Source: Solirubrobacterales bacterium (GTDB lineage: Bacteria; Actinomycetota; Thermoleophilia; Solirubrobacterales; Solirubrobacteraceae). From it: a stretch of 25,536 nucleotides of DNA. A program made the position numbers and the translations under genes. The notes under the pieces are model-generated. The model saw only the letters and a program-made list of their open reading frames with translations, searched no databases and was not told where the DNA came from. Below, piece after piece: positions 7,673-15,405 of the stretch; within the stretch, counting starts at the first letter, position 1; the number at the start of each line of letters is the position of its first letter. The stretch covers positions 1 to 25,536 of the forward strand of contig JAPLCH010000205.1 in the NCBI GenBank assembly GCA_026392325.1. Reading direction: 5' to 3'.

Positions 7673-8613
7673 GAGGGAGGCTCATCTTCCTTCTCTGCGG
7701 AGCCCTGACGATTGTTGGGATCGGAGTCGCAGTGCTGGGCGCCGAGGCACTCGACACTGGCTCTAGCCACACTGCAGCCGCTGCCGCGGGCACCCCAACC
7801 ACCACACTCCCTGTCCGCCCGGCCAGGCGGATTGTCTGGGGCGTGACCAAGGCGCCCGTCAGACATCGCGTTCACCCAAGCTTCTCGATGGTTCCCAAGG
7901 CAGGAATCCTGATTGACCTGAACACTGGCGAGGTGATGTGGACCAGCCGCGCTGATTGGCGCCGGCCAATTGCCAGCCTGACCAAGCTGATGACTGCGCT
8001 CATTTCGACCTCGAGGCCACGGATGAACCGGGAGATCGGCATCAGCTCCTCGGCAGCCAACATCAGCGGTTCGGTTGTAGGTGGACTTGGCGTTGGGAGC
8101 CGGATCAGCGTCAGGGACCTGCTCAAGGGCATGCTGATTGTCTCCGGCAACGATGCAGCCACCGCACTCGCGCAGGGCATCGGCCCGGGTGAGCGGAACT
8201 TCGTGCGGCAAATGAACCGCCGTGCGAAGGCAATGCACCTCAAGTGCACTCATTACGTGAGCCCCGTCGGCCTCTCCGAATCCGACCAGTCATGCGCTCG
8301 CGACCTTGCCTTCCAGGCACGCGCCCTGCTCGCCAACAGGGACCTGCGCAACATCGTCCACACTGTCTGGACTCGCATGCCCATAGGCAATGGCCGTACC
8401 CGCGGCCTCTACAACCGCAACCCCCTGATGCGCTCCCACTACCCGGGAATCACAGGGATCAAGACCGGCCACACCAACCCTGCCGGCTACTGCCTTGTCG
8501 CCTCAGCCAAGCGCGGAAACCGCCGTCTGCTCGCCGTTGTTCTTGGCGAAGAAGAGAACGGCCGCGAGATGGCCCAGTTGCTGAACGCCGGCTTTGCAGC
8601 TCTCAAACGCTGA
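7669..8613 (+). CDS. D-alanyl-D-alanine carboxypeptidase, S11 family (low-molecular-weight PBP)
   Basis: A penicillin-binding protein that trims the terminal D-Ala from peptidoglycan stem peptides outside the membrane. The GTG start overlaps the upstream stop. It has an N-terminal membrane or signal segment (LIFLLCGALTIVGIGVAVLG, residues 5-24) and an Ala/Thr/Pro-rich linker (30-50). The catalytic domain follows: SxxK as SLTK (Ser103, Lys106), SxN as SGN (159-161), and KTG at 265-267 in GIKTGHTNPAG. The length of 314 residues is short for DacA because the C-terminal dimerisation/anchor domain is absent, so membrane attachment would be through an uncleaved N-terminal helix. No terminator is evident in the 114-nt gap before the acyl-CoA dehydrogenase genes. 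Confidence 0.9.
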   Translation: MRGRLIFLLCGALTIVGIGVAVLGAEALDTGSSHTAAAAAGTPTTTLPVRPARRIVWGVTKAPVRHRVHPSFSMVPKAGILIDLNTGEVMWTSRADWRRPIASLTKLMTALISTSRPRMNREIGISSSAANISGSVVGGLGVGSRISVRDLLKGMLIVSGNDAATALAQGIGPGERNFVRQMNRRAKAMHLKCTHYVSPVGLSESDQSCARDLAFQARALLANRDLRNIVHTVWTRMPIGNGRTRGLYNRNPLMRSHYPGITGIKTGHTNPAGYCLVASAKRGNRRLLAVVLGEEENGREMAQLLNAGFAALKR

Positions 8614-8727
8614 GCTCAAACTCACCCGGTAGTCAAGCCACAGCCGTACAACCACTGATGGCAGCGCGCGTCCAACCCGGACAGCGTTACCTTTAAAACC
8701 CGTCAACCAGACAGAGGATCGAAACCA

Positions 8728-9945
8728 GTGGATCTGAACGACACACCAGAACAAGCTGAGTACCGGGCGAAGGTTCGGACTTGGATTGATGCAAACAAGG
8801 CCGGAGCGCCAGGCCTTGACGGCCCAACCGCGGGCAAAGAAGAAGAATTCATCGCAATCCGCCGTGACTGGCAGCGTGTGCTCGCCGAAGGCGGATTCGC
8901 AGGCGTCACATGGCCAGCCGAATTTGGTGGTCAGGGACTTGGCCCACTCGACCAGGTGATCGTTGGACAGGAGCTTCAGGCTGCCGGCGTTCCCGGAATC
9001 CTCGACGTGATTGGCATTGGAATGCTCGGGCCGACAATCATCGCCCACGGAACCGATGATCAGAAGCAGCGCTACCTGGCACCAATGCTTCACGCAGACG
9101 AGGTTTGGTGTCAGCTCTTCTCAGAGCCCGCAGCCGGATCCGACCTTGCTGGCATTCAGACCAAGGCAACGGTTCAGGAAGATGGCAGCTGGAAGTTGAG
9201 CGGCCAGAAGGTTTGGACGACCAACGCCCACTTCGCCTCCTTCGGACTGATCCTCGCGCGGACGAACTCTGATGTGACCAAGCACAAGGGCATGTCCATG
9301 TTCATCGTGCCAATGGACGCCGCTGGTGTTGACATCCGTCCACTTCGTCAGATCACTGGTGAAGCTGAGTTCAACGAAGTGTTCTTTGACGATGTTCACA
9401 TTCCAGCCGACGCGATTGTCGGCCCAGTGGACGGCGGTTGGATGGTTGCGCTCACGACGCTTCTGTTCGAGCGCCTTGCAATCGGTGGTGGCAGCGAAGG
9501 CTTCGGCTATCGCGCTGACCGTTTCGCAAAGGCGATCGCCGATGACCCAGTTGCAAGCGCCGACGCTGACGTCCGTCACCGCCTCGGCAAGCTCGCAACT
9601 GACCTGCTGGCACTGCGTTACACCGGCTATCGCCACCTGACCGCTATTGAGCGAGGTGGACTTCCCGGATCGGAAGCCGCACTTGGCAAGGTCACTGCCG
9701 TCAAGGCAGCGATTGAAGCGGGTGACCTGATCGCCGATGTGATCGGCCCGGATGCACTCGCCGAAGGCGAATGGTCCTACCTGATCTCCTTCCTCCCAGG
9801 ACTCAAGTCCGCGGGTGGAACCGAGGAGATTCTGCGCAACATGGTCGGGGAACGAGTCCTCGGCCTTCCCACCGAGCCGCGACTGGACAAGGGAGTCCCG
9901 TTCAGCGAATTGCGTGCTCTTGAGCGTGAAGGAGCGAAGTCATGA
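8728..9945 (+). CDS. Acyl-CoA dehydrogenase family protein (probable FAD-binding-motif subunit of a heteromer)
   Basis: A flavoprotein of 405 residues that would introduce the alpha-beta double bond in an acyl-CoA. The GTG start follows AGAGGATC. Three ACAD domains are seen: an N-terminal helical domain beginning LNDTPEQAEYRAKVRTWI; the middle beta domain with QLFSEPAAGSDLAG (about 130-143) and WTTNAHFA; and the C-terminal helical domain ending GGTEEILRNMVGERVLGLP, the flavin-contacting motif. The second gene overlaps by 4 nt. This subunit has a strong GGTEEI motif, whereas its partner has the aromatic-Glu motif expected for the catalytic base. This is the split seen in heterotetrameric steroid side-chain dehydrogenases (FadE/ChsE type). 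Substrate is unknown; a CoA ester with a bulky group is a reasonable guess. Confidence 0.88.
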   Translation: MDLNDTPEQAEYRAKVRTWIDANKAGAPGLDGPTAGKEEEFIAIRRDWQRVLAEGGFAGVTWPAEFGGQGLGPLDQVIVGQELQAAGVPGILDVIGIGMLGPTIIAHGTDDQKQRYLAPMLHADEVWCQLFSEPAAGSDLAGIQTKATVQEDGSWKLSGQKVWTTNAHFASFGLILARTNSDVTKHKGMSMFIVPMDAAGVDIRPLRQITGEAEFNEVFFDDVHIPADAIVGPVDGGWMVALTTLLFERLAIGGGSEGFGYRADRFAKAIADDPVASADADVRHRLGKLATDLLALRYTGYRHLTAIERGGLPGSEAALGKVTAVKAAIEAGDLIADVIGPDALAEGEWSYLISFLPGLKSAGGTEEILRNMVGERVLGLPTEPRLDKGVPFSELRALEREGAKS

Positions 9946-11063
9946 ACTTCGATCTGTCAGACGAACAAAGGTCGCTTCAAGAAGCTGCCCGTGACGCACT
10001 CGGCCGTGAGGACACGGTCGCAGCTGCACGCGAGGCACTTGAAGACCCGAGCAGCCTCCCCGACCTGTGGGAGACAGCAGCAGCAGCAGGCTGGACTGGA
10101 CTCCTCGTCTCTGAGGACCATGGCGGAGTTGGCCTTGGACCACTGGACGCAATGCTCGTGGCCGCTGAGTGCGGACGCCGCCTTGCCCCAGTTCCGTTCC
10201 TTGGACACCTGCCAGCAACCCTGCTCGCTGAGGGCGATGAGCTGCAGCAGCTCGCCGAGGGCGAGAAGCGTGGGGCTTACCTGCCAACAATGCCGCCGTC
10301 CGACTTGGACGACGCATGGACGGTTGACCCGCAGTCAGGTCTGCGTCGTTCACCAGCCCCAGCTTTCGCTGACGGCAAGGTGACCGGTCGCGTTCACTGG
10401 GTTCCAGATGCAGCGAAGGCTGACTATCTGATCGCAATCGCAGTTGATGGCGGAGTACCGAAGGCCGTGCTGCTTGAGACAAGCCAGCCTGGAGTGAAGA
10501 TCGAGCCAACGATCGCCTACGACTCAACCCGTCCAATGGCACATGTTGAGCTGGACGCTGCTGAGGGCAAGGTCATGAGCGCGTCTGCTGACGACATCAC
10601 GCTTGCGTGGTCCGTCGCACAGGGTCTGATCGCAGCCGAATCACTGGGCGCGGTAGAGGAATCCCTTGAGCGTTCAGTTCAGTACGCGATGGAGCGCTAC
10701 ACGTTCGGTCGTCAGATCGGCTCATACCAAGCCGTGAAGCACTCACTTGTGGAGATTCTCCGTCTGATGGAGAACGCTCGCTCGCTGATGTACTTCGCAG
10801 GTTGGGCAGGCGAATCCGCCCCAGAGCAGTTCACGCTCGCAGCTCACACGTTCCGCGTGGGAGCCGGGGAGGCACTTGACTATGCCGCCCGCGCGCTGAT
10901 CTCAGTCCACGGTGGCATCGGAGCAACATGGGAGCACGACGCCCCATTGTTCTTCCGGCGCGCACAGCTGTCGCGCCGCCTCCTTGGCGGAACGGGAGCA
11001 GCAGCGGACCGCGTTGCCGGCGAGCTGCTCGCACAGGCAGGAGCTGCGCCAGCCAGAGGCTGA
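9942..11063 (+). CDS. Acyl-CoA dehydrogenase family protein (probable catalytic-base subunit of a heteromer)
   Basis: A 373-residue paralogue of the preceding gene, starting in an ATGA overlap. It begins FDLSDEQRSLQEAARDAL, the usual ACAD N-terminus. The middle beta domain is poorly conserved and lacks the SEPxAGSD motif found in its partner. The C-terminal domain retains RYTFGRQIGSYQAVKH (about 247-262), the flavin- and interface-binding stretch, and HGGIGATWEHDAPLFFRRA, whose Glu is at the position of the catalytic base in isobutyryl/short-chain enzymes. The following GGTxxI flavin motif is degraded to GGTGAAADR. Together the two genes appear to supply complementary halves of active sites. 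A strong terminator follows within 30 nt, ending the transcription unit. Confidence 0.88.
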   Translation: MNFDLSDEQRSLQEAARDALGREDTVAAAREALEDPSSLPDLWETAAAAGWTGLLVSEDHGGVGLGPLDAMLVAAECGRRLAPVPFLGHLPATLLAEGDELQQLAEGEKRGAYLPTMPPSDLDDAWTVDPQSGLRRSPAPAFADGKVTGRVHWVPDAAKADYLIAIAVDGGVPKAVLLETSQPGVKIEPTIAYDSTRPMAHVELDAAEGKVMSASADDITLAWSVAQGLIAAESLGAVEESLERSVQYAMERYTFGRQIGSYQAVKHSLVEILRLMENARSLMYFAGWAGESAPEQFTLAAHTFRVGAGEALDYAARALISVHGGIGATWEHDAPLFFRRAQLSRRLLGGTGAAADRVAGELLAQAGAAPARG

Positions 11064-11089
11064 CCAGCGACGGAAATTGTTTGAACACG

Positions 11090-11127
11090 AAATGGCCGTG
11101 CCCTCAGGGGCGCGGCCATTTTCTTTT
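11090..11127 (+). terminator. Rho-independent terminator after the acyl-CoA dehydrogenase pair
   Basis: AAATGGCCGTGCCC (11090-11103) pairs with GGGCGCGGCCATTT (11108-11121) around the short loop TCAG, with a single G-U pair, and is followed on the plus strand by TTCTTTTC. It is the best intrinsic terminator in the window and lies between convergent genes. Confidence 0.85.
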
Positions 11128-11131
11128 CAGC

Positions 11132-11929
11132 TCAGCGGGCGGTGTACTTCGCTGCGATTGGCAGCACAAGAGATCGCGGAGCGATCCGCGCTGCGATTGC
11201 CGTAAGGCGGTTTGCAAATCCTGGTGTGACTGTCCGCGTGCCCTTGAGCATGCCCTCAACGGCCTGTCTTGCCACCTCTGATGCCCCGACCACTGCAATT
11301 GAGGGCATTGAGTCCTCAAGGCCTGCGGAGCCTGCAACGTCGGCAAACTCAGTCTTGACAGGACCTGGGCAGAGGACTGTGCAGGACACTCCTGTCCCGG
11401 CAAGTTCGGCGCTCAAGCCTTCTGAGAAGGCGATCACGAAAGCCTTGGATGCCGCATAGGTGGCCATGTTTGGAAGTGGCTGAGCTCCTGCGGTTGATCC
11501 CGTGTTGAGGATCGCTCCCTCGCCGCGTTCGACCATCCCTGGCAGGAGGCGAATTGTGAGGTCGTGGACTGCCTCAATGTTGACGGCGACCATCTCCCGT
11601 TCCCTGTCCGCGTCAGCACTCGCCACATGGCCGAAGGTTCCAAAGCCGGCGTTGTTGACCAGTCCGACGACTGTGGGACCCGCGTTGAGGGACTCGACAA
11701 GGGCCAAGCGCTGCGCCCGGTCGGAGACGTCACAGGCGAGCGTGGTTGATGCGACTCCATGCTTGTCGCGAAGCTCAGCAGCAAGTGTTTCCAAGCGGTC
11801 TGTCCTCCGTGCGATGAGTGTTGTGGAGAAGCCCTTCGCTGCCAGGCAACGGGCGATTTCCGCCCCGATCCCGGACGAAGCGCCTGTGATTGCAACGGTT
11901 GTATTGGCTCTTGGTGTAGTGAGTGGCAT
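11132..11929 (-). CDS. Short-chain dehydrogenase/reductase (SDR)
   Basis: A classical SDR of 265 residues: NAD(P)-binding TGASSGIG (about 15-22), acidic-residue region CDVSD, structural NNAGFGTFG (about 92-100), catalytic Ser in LNTGSTAG, and catalytic YAASK (Tyr and Lys spaced by three residues), followed by PGPVKTEF. The Arg pair in IARRTDRL after beta2 favours NADP(H). The C-terminal region (VGASEVARQAVEGMLKGTRTVTPGF) resembles DltE/YdfG-like SDRs that act on acyl or oxo-lipid substrates; the specific substrate cannot be read. It is convergent with the acyl-CoA dehydrogenase operon and divergent from the c-di-AMP-controlled M23 gene, with a gap of about 50 nt before the riboswitch. Confidence 0.88.
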   Translation of the reverse strand: MPLTTPRANTTVAITGASSGIGAEIARCLAAKGFSTTLIARRTDRLETLAAELRDKHGVASTTLACDVSDRAQRLALVESLNAGPTVVGLVNNAGFGTFGHVASADADREREMVAVNIEAVHDLTIRLLPGMVERGEGAILNTGSTAGAQPLPNMATYAASKAFVIAFSEGLSAELAGTGVSCTVLCPGPVKTEFADVAGSAGLEDSMPSIAVVGASEVARQAVEGMLKGTRTVTPGFANRLTAIAARIAPRSLVLPIAAKYTAR

Positions 11930-11977
11930 AGGTCACACATTACGGGTTCCCGATCAGTTAGGATCCCGTCCGTAGTC

Positions 11978-12125
11978 AATAAGCCGAATCCATTTCCGAC
12001 AGTCGATTGGAAATGGAACGGGGGACCCAAAGAGACCAATGGTCTCAGGGGCGAATTCCGCGGATCACCCCGCGGATAGCGACAGAGAAGCAAGTCGCGA
12101 GCCCGTCAGCTCACCTCGCAGGCAC
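11978..12125 (+). ncRNA. Cyclic di-AMP riboswitch (ydaO-yuaA leader)
   Basis: The leader of the M23 gene contains the conserved blocks of the ydaO class in order: GCCGAAUC (11983-11990), a stem CCAUUUCC/GGAAAUGG (11990-11997 with 12008-12015), ACGGGGGACCCA, a hairpin GAGACC-AAU-GGUCUC, GGGGCGAAUUCCGCGG with a second CCGCGG arm, and the highly diagnostic 3' block GAGCCCGUCAGCUCACCUCG followed by CAGGC ending near 12123. Riboswitches of this class bind c-di-AMP and in actinomycetes usually switch off genes for cell-wall-remodelling enzymes. The regulated ATG lies 45 nt downstream. Boundaries are approximate (about 10 nt). Confidence 0.88.
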
Positions 12126-12168
12126 GCAACGACAACAGATCAAAGACAAGGCGCAATGCGTCTCGCCA

Positions 12169-12906
12169 ATGAGAATTCGTAGAACAAACACCCCAAACCC
12201 CCAGGCTGCTGCTCATCGCGGCCCGACAGCCCATGTCGCGGCTTCGCTCGCGCTGCTGGTCGTAGCCGCCGTGTTCGCCTTCACTCCGGCCTCAACTCTG
12301 GCGAGCTCTCTCAGCCCCACTGCCCACGCGGCAGTTGTTGCCCACGCAGCCGAAGACACGTCAGGTGGCACTGGCCCCGGAGATACCCCACCCCCAGTAG
12401 TTGGCGTGCCCGCAATGGACGCCGCCACCGGATGGGTATTCCCCGTCAAGGAAGCACACCAGATGGTTGGCCCATCGAGTTGGAGCCTTGACCAGGGCGT
12501 TGACCTTGGGTTCGGAGCAGGGTTCTCCAGGTCATTCTGCGGAGCGAAAGCAAACCTTGTGGCTGTTGCCGATGGCGTGATCACTCAGGTAGGAATCAGC
12601 GGATTCGGAGGACAGTCCCCGGTCATGAAGATCACGAGCGGCAAGTACAAGAACCGCTACATCTACTACGGCCACTCCCAGCCAACAATCGTCAAGAAGG
12701 GCCAAGTCGTAAAGCGTGGGCAGATCATCTCCCACATTGGCTGCGGCATTGTTGGCATTTCTTCAGCTCCGCACCTCGAGTTCGGCATGTACGGACCGGG
12801 AGCGACTTACTGCTGCCCATCGCGTGGAGCCACATCCCATGGCGTATTGAGCATCCTGAAGCGGATGTTCCCCACCGCAGTTGCCAGTGCCCGCCGCAAG
12901 AAGTAG
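12169..12906 (+). CDS. Secreted M23-family (LytM/peptidase-like) protein with altered zinc site
   Basis: A 245-residue exported protein. The ATG at 12169 is chosen because it follows the riboswitch and gives a signal segment (SLALLVVAAVFAFTPASTLA, about 26-45); longer upstream frames would run through the riboswitch. A Thr/Gly/Pro linker leads to a LytM-fold domain (about 88-225). The active M23 ligand set is His in HxGxD, its Asp, and the second His of HxH. Here the first motif is DQGVD (Asp108, Asp112) and the last is HLE (His202, Glu204), so two of three zinc ligands are carboxylates, while the two catalytic-type His (YGHS His169, His202) remain. Cys124 and Cys192 may form a disulfide. It may be a non-hydrolytic wall-binding or activator protein. 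Expression should respond to c-di-AMP through the leader. Confidence 0.85.
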   Translation: MRIRRTNTPNPQAAAHRGPTAHVAASLALLVVAAVFAFTPASTLASSLSPTAHAAVVAHAAEDTSGGTGPGDTPPPVVGVPAMDAATGWVFPVKEAHQMVGPSSWSLDQGVDLGFGAGFSRSFCGAKANLVAVADGVITQVGISGFGGQSPVMKITSGKYKNRYIYYGHSQPTIVKKGQVVKRGQIISHIGCGIVGISSAPHLEFGMYGPGATYCCPSRGATSHGVLSILKRMFPTAVASARRKK

Positions 12907-12922
12907 ACGGCACTAGCGCTGA

Positions 12923-12940
12923 AGTCACCTCTCGGTGACT
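12923..12940. terminator. Stem-loop between convergent genes
   Basis: AGTCACC (12923-12929) and GGTGACT (12934-12940) form a perfect 7-bp stem with loop TCTC, 17 nt after the M23 stop and 17 nt before the convergent gene's stop. There is no U-tract, so it may act as a weak bidirectional terminator or a 3'-end stabiliser. Confidence 0.4.
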
Positions 12941-12956
12941 GACACTTTGCTGCTGG

Positions 12957-13337
12957 TCAGCCGGCAACGCTGGCGAGCGAGACGCCCAGCCAGACAATCG
13001 CAAGCGAGCCAATGAAGATCAGCCCGTCCAGAGCGTGCAGCTTTGGCTTCTTCATGTGAACCAGAATCAGGACGCCTACAAGCGCGACCAGGCCCATCTT
13101 GGCGCTCAGCTGGTGGTTCTTCCAAAGGTTCTCATGCGTGGCCAGTGCAGCGCCCGTGATTATCGAAACCGTGATGGAAACGAGGGTTCCGTAGCCAAAA
13201 CGTCTTGCCACGGCCCGCATTGGCTCCCCTTCATCCTTGCCCTTCAGGACCGGAACAACGGCCGCTACGAGAAAGAGTTGTCCGCCGACAAAAAATGCCA
13301 TGGCGAGAAGGTGTACCCAGAGGATGAAGTTCCACAT
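12957..13337 (-). CDS. Four-helix membrane protein, CopD/DUF2269-like
   Basis: A 126-residue integral membrane protein with AAGGA 7-8 nt before the ATG. Helices: residues 3-30 (FILWVHLLAMAFFVGGQLFL), 50-68 (GTLVSITVSIITGAALA), 80-96 (SAKMGLVALVGVLILVH) and 103-124 (GLIFIGSLAIVWLGVSLA). The N-terminal W-V-H-L-L-A-M-A-F-F-V-G-G-Q pattern, the Arg-rich RRFGYG loop and a His at the end of helix 3 resemble CopD/HemJ-like proteins, in which helix histidines bind heme or copper. With one His in helix 1 and another in helix 3 a heme or metal role is possible but not shown. It is convergent with the M23 gene; the lipoprotein gene upstream on the same strand is 38 nt away, so the two may be cotranscribed. 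Confidence 0.7.
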   Translation of the reverse strand: MWNFILWVHLLAMAFFVGGQLFLVAAVVPVLKGKDEGEPMRAVARRFGYGTLVSITVSIITGAALATHENLWKNHQLSAKMGLVALVGVLILVHMKKPKLHALDGLIFIGSLAIVWLGVSLASVAG

Positions 13338-13375
13338 AGGTGGTCCTTTTCGCCAGCTGCTCTCCTATTCCTGCG

Positions 13376-13882
13376 TCAGCCGACTTTGAGCCCACCCAGG
13401 GGATTCGCGTTCCACTCCGCCTTTGCTGCTTTGACATAAGCCTTCCAGGCAGCGAGTGTTGCTTTGCCCTCGGCGGTCAGTTGGCCGAGACCAACGGTCA
13501 TCTGGGAGATTGAGCCAGTCGAAGCGTCAATCTGCCTGATCGTCTTCAGCTTTGCCTTGTAAGTCGCTGCCAGCCGCTGCAAGGGCACCCGAACCTTGTC
13601 GTTGGAGACCCTCTTTGCGGCAGAGCTCATCTTGTTTGCGGCAGCCTGCATCTGTGCCTCAGCCTTTGGCGCCTCAGCCTGGACGGCCGACCCGCCCTGC
13701 TTGAACGCTGCGTACCACGGGTCGGTTCCGGAGTGCCTCCACTGCCTCGCACCTTGTGCGAAATCGTCGAAGGCGGCCCGATCCGCGGATGAGATCTGCT
13801 TGTCGCCCCCGCAGGCGGCCAGACCGGACATGCTGGCCAACGCCAAGCACAGCACCACTGCAGTTCTTCCAAGCGAAGTCAT
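13376..13882 (-). CDS. Putative lipoprotein, helical
   Basis: A 168-residue lipoprotein. I take the ATG at 13882; the frame can also start at a TTG three codons earlier. The signal peptide (MTSLGRTAVVLCLALASMSG) ends in the lipobox LAAC, followed by GGD, so the mature protein is lipid-anchored at the outer face of the membrane. The mature part is Ala- and Lys-rich, predicted almost entirely helical (about 50-150: AEAQMQAAANKMSSAAKRV, LQRLAATYKAKLKTIRQI), with no cysteine. No family is recognised. Gene order with the downstream four-helix membrane protein suggests a shared transcript. Its helical-bundle style resembles the other small lipoprotein at 18241-18768. Confidence 0.72.
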   Translation of the reverse strand: MTSLGRTAVVLCLALASMSGLAACGGDKQISSADRAAFDDFAQGARQWRHSGTDPWYAAFKQGGSAVQAEAPKAEAQMQAAANKMSSAAKRVSNDKVRVPLQRLAATYKAKLKTIRQIDASTGSISQMTVGLGQLTAEGKATLAAWKAYVKAAKAEWNANPLGGLKVG

Positions 13883-13944
13883 TGTTCCCAAGACGGTAGC
13901 GCCGAGCGCCCCTGATGCGCCGCAGCAGCGGATGCGGTGCGCCT

Positions 13945-14694
13945 ATGCTCATGGCCATGGCCCCAAGGCATCAGATACTTCGAGGACTGCGTCTGCTGCT
14001 GTTCAGCGCCGTTGGATTGATGGTTTTCGCATCAGTCCAAGCGCCAGCAGGCGCCACACAGCTCGCTCCCTCTGGACTCGAAGCTCTTAGAACCATCCAA
14101 GCCAACGCCATGACACTCGAGAGGTCAATCAGCTCACTGCTGGGGACTGAAGCCAAAGTTGTTGCCACGGTCTCATCCAACCGTTGGACAATCCTTCGAA
14201 ACCAGCCAGTCGGCTTGGCTATCGGCAATGCCCGCTACGGAACCGAGTTCGAGCCGAGCCGGGTGAGTCGGCTTGGCTACACGGTCGGCTGGGTTCACGG
14301 TTCATTCAACGGTTGCGCGTGGACCGCAACTCGCAACCTCAAAGGTGACCTTGCACCTGTGCGGGACGACTGCGCACACTTCGACCCGCCCATCCACTCG
14401 TTCATCGGCCAGATCAACTGCATCATGTGCAGTGGAGGGACTGCCGTGCACATCACCGCAGCCACCACCGAATACGCAAACTACACACCTGGCAAGTGGC
14501 CGCTTGACCCAGTCCACCATGCCAGGGCCGGCCATTGCGTCGAATGGCGTTGGGTCAGCAAGGACAAGCAAATGGTGATGGTGAAAGACCGAGCGTGGTC
14601 AAACAACCTGGCAAGCTGGGTCTTCATTTCCCGCTCTGTGCTTCCAGAACCTCTTCCGCGTGGCCACCAGACCAGCTGCTGGCGGAAACGCTGA
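13945..14694 (+). CDS. Secreted protein of unknown function with cysteine-rich centre
   Basis: A protein of about 249 residues starting at one of three in-frame ATGs (13945, 13951, 13957); the first is given. It is followed by a basic n-region and a signal peptide (LRLLLFSAVGLMVFASVQAP) with cleavage near AGATQ. The mature part has a helical start (LEALRTIQANAMTLERSISS), then a beta-rich region with six Cys, including NGCAWT, DDCAHF and INCIMCSGG, plus GHCVEWRW and a final CWRKR. The repeated aromatic-Cys pattern suggests a disulfide-stabilised extracellular fold. GYTVGWVHGSFNGCAW and KDRAWSNNLASWVFI recall secreted SH3-like or actinomycete matrix proteins, but I cannot assign a family. It is convergent with greA, with only 5 nt between stops. 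Confidence 0.6.
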   Translation: MLMAMAPRHQILRGLRLLLFSAVGLMVFASVQAPAGATQLAPSGLEALRTIQANAMTLERSISSLLGTEAKVVATVSSNRWTILRNQPVGLAIGNARYGTEFEPSRVSRLGYTVGWVHGSFNGCAWTATRNLKGDLAPVRDDCAHFDPPIHSFIGQINCIMCSGGTAVHITAATTEYANYTPGKWPLDPVHHARAGHCVEWRWVSKDKQMVMVKDRAWSNNLASWVFISRSVLPEPLPRGHQTSCWRKR

Positions 14695-14699
14695 AGAGT

Positions 14700-15164
14700 T
14701 CAGCCGACGCTGACGACGGTCAGCGGACGCTGGCCGGACGGCAGGGCAACACTTACCTTGTCTCCCTTGGAGGACCCCATCAGGGCCCTTGCCATTGGTG
14801 ACTCAGCAGAAAGCTTGCCATCTGTCGGGTTCGCCTCATGTGAGGCGACAAGAGTGAAAGTCTGTTCCTTGCCTGATGTTTCATCGAGGAAAGTCACTGT
14901 GCTGCCAAAGCCAATGGCTCCATCTGAGCGAACCTTGTCAATGACTGTCGCGTCCTGGATCTTGGCGCGGAGCCGGAGGATCGCAGTCTCGTGATGGGCC
15001 TGGTCATCCTTGGCAGCGTGGTATTCAGCGTTCTCAGAGAGATCACCAAAACCGCGAGCGACCAGAATACGGTCAGCGATTTCAGCCCGAGCTTCGCCTT
15101 CCATTTCGGCAAGTTTCGCCTCGAGATCCTTGAGACCTTCGGGGGTGATGAAGTTATCGGCCAC
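14700..15164 (-). CDS. greA: Transcription elongation factor GreA
   Basis: GreA enters the RNA polymerase secondary channel and stimulates cleavage of backtracked transcripts. The N-terminal coiled coil (about 5-75) carries the tip motif GFGDLSENAEYHAAKDDQ, with the acidic residues that coordinate catalytic Mg at the polymerase active site. The C-terminal FKBP-like domain (about 80-154) shows DGAIGFGSTVTF, SPMARALMGSSKGDKVSV and the terminal PLTVVSVG. I use the GTG at 15164, which gives 154 residues and the expected start (ADNFITPEGLKDLEAKL). A GTG at 15194 would add ten basic residues. Neither has a strong ribosome binding site. The 241-bp gap upstream, shared with the divergent lipase gene, must hold its promoter. 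Confidence 0.93.
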   Translation of the reverse strand: MADNFITPEGLKDLEAKLAEMEGEARAEIADRILVARGFGDLSENAEYHAAKDDQAHHETAILRLRAKIQDATVIDKVRSDGAIGFGSTVTFLDETSGKEQTFTLVASHEANPTDGKLSAESPMARALMGSSKGDKVSVALPSGQRPLTVVSVG

Positions 15165-15405
15165 GGCGCGGGAATGTACTCTGCTGCGCGCCACGACGCG
15201 GTGCGGGGTACCCGGACACGCTCACACCGCAATGCCAGACACCCCAGTTTCGTCTGGGATCGTTGACCGAAACCAGACTTCAGGTCCTGCCAGTGCGGAC
15301 TCCAGCGGCCAGATCTGATCATCTCGCGGACCAACCGTCGTTGCGCGCGGCTCAATGTGCTGGGATGATCTCTCTGCCTGAAATAAACCATTGAGAGGAT
15401 CCTTC

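Noticed and set aside
7390..8253. A 287-codon minus-strand open frame
   Set aside because: It is antisense to the carboxypeptidase that carries SLTK, SGN and KTG, and has no recognisable motif of its own.
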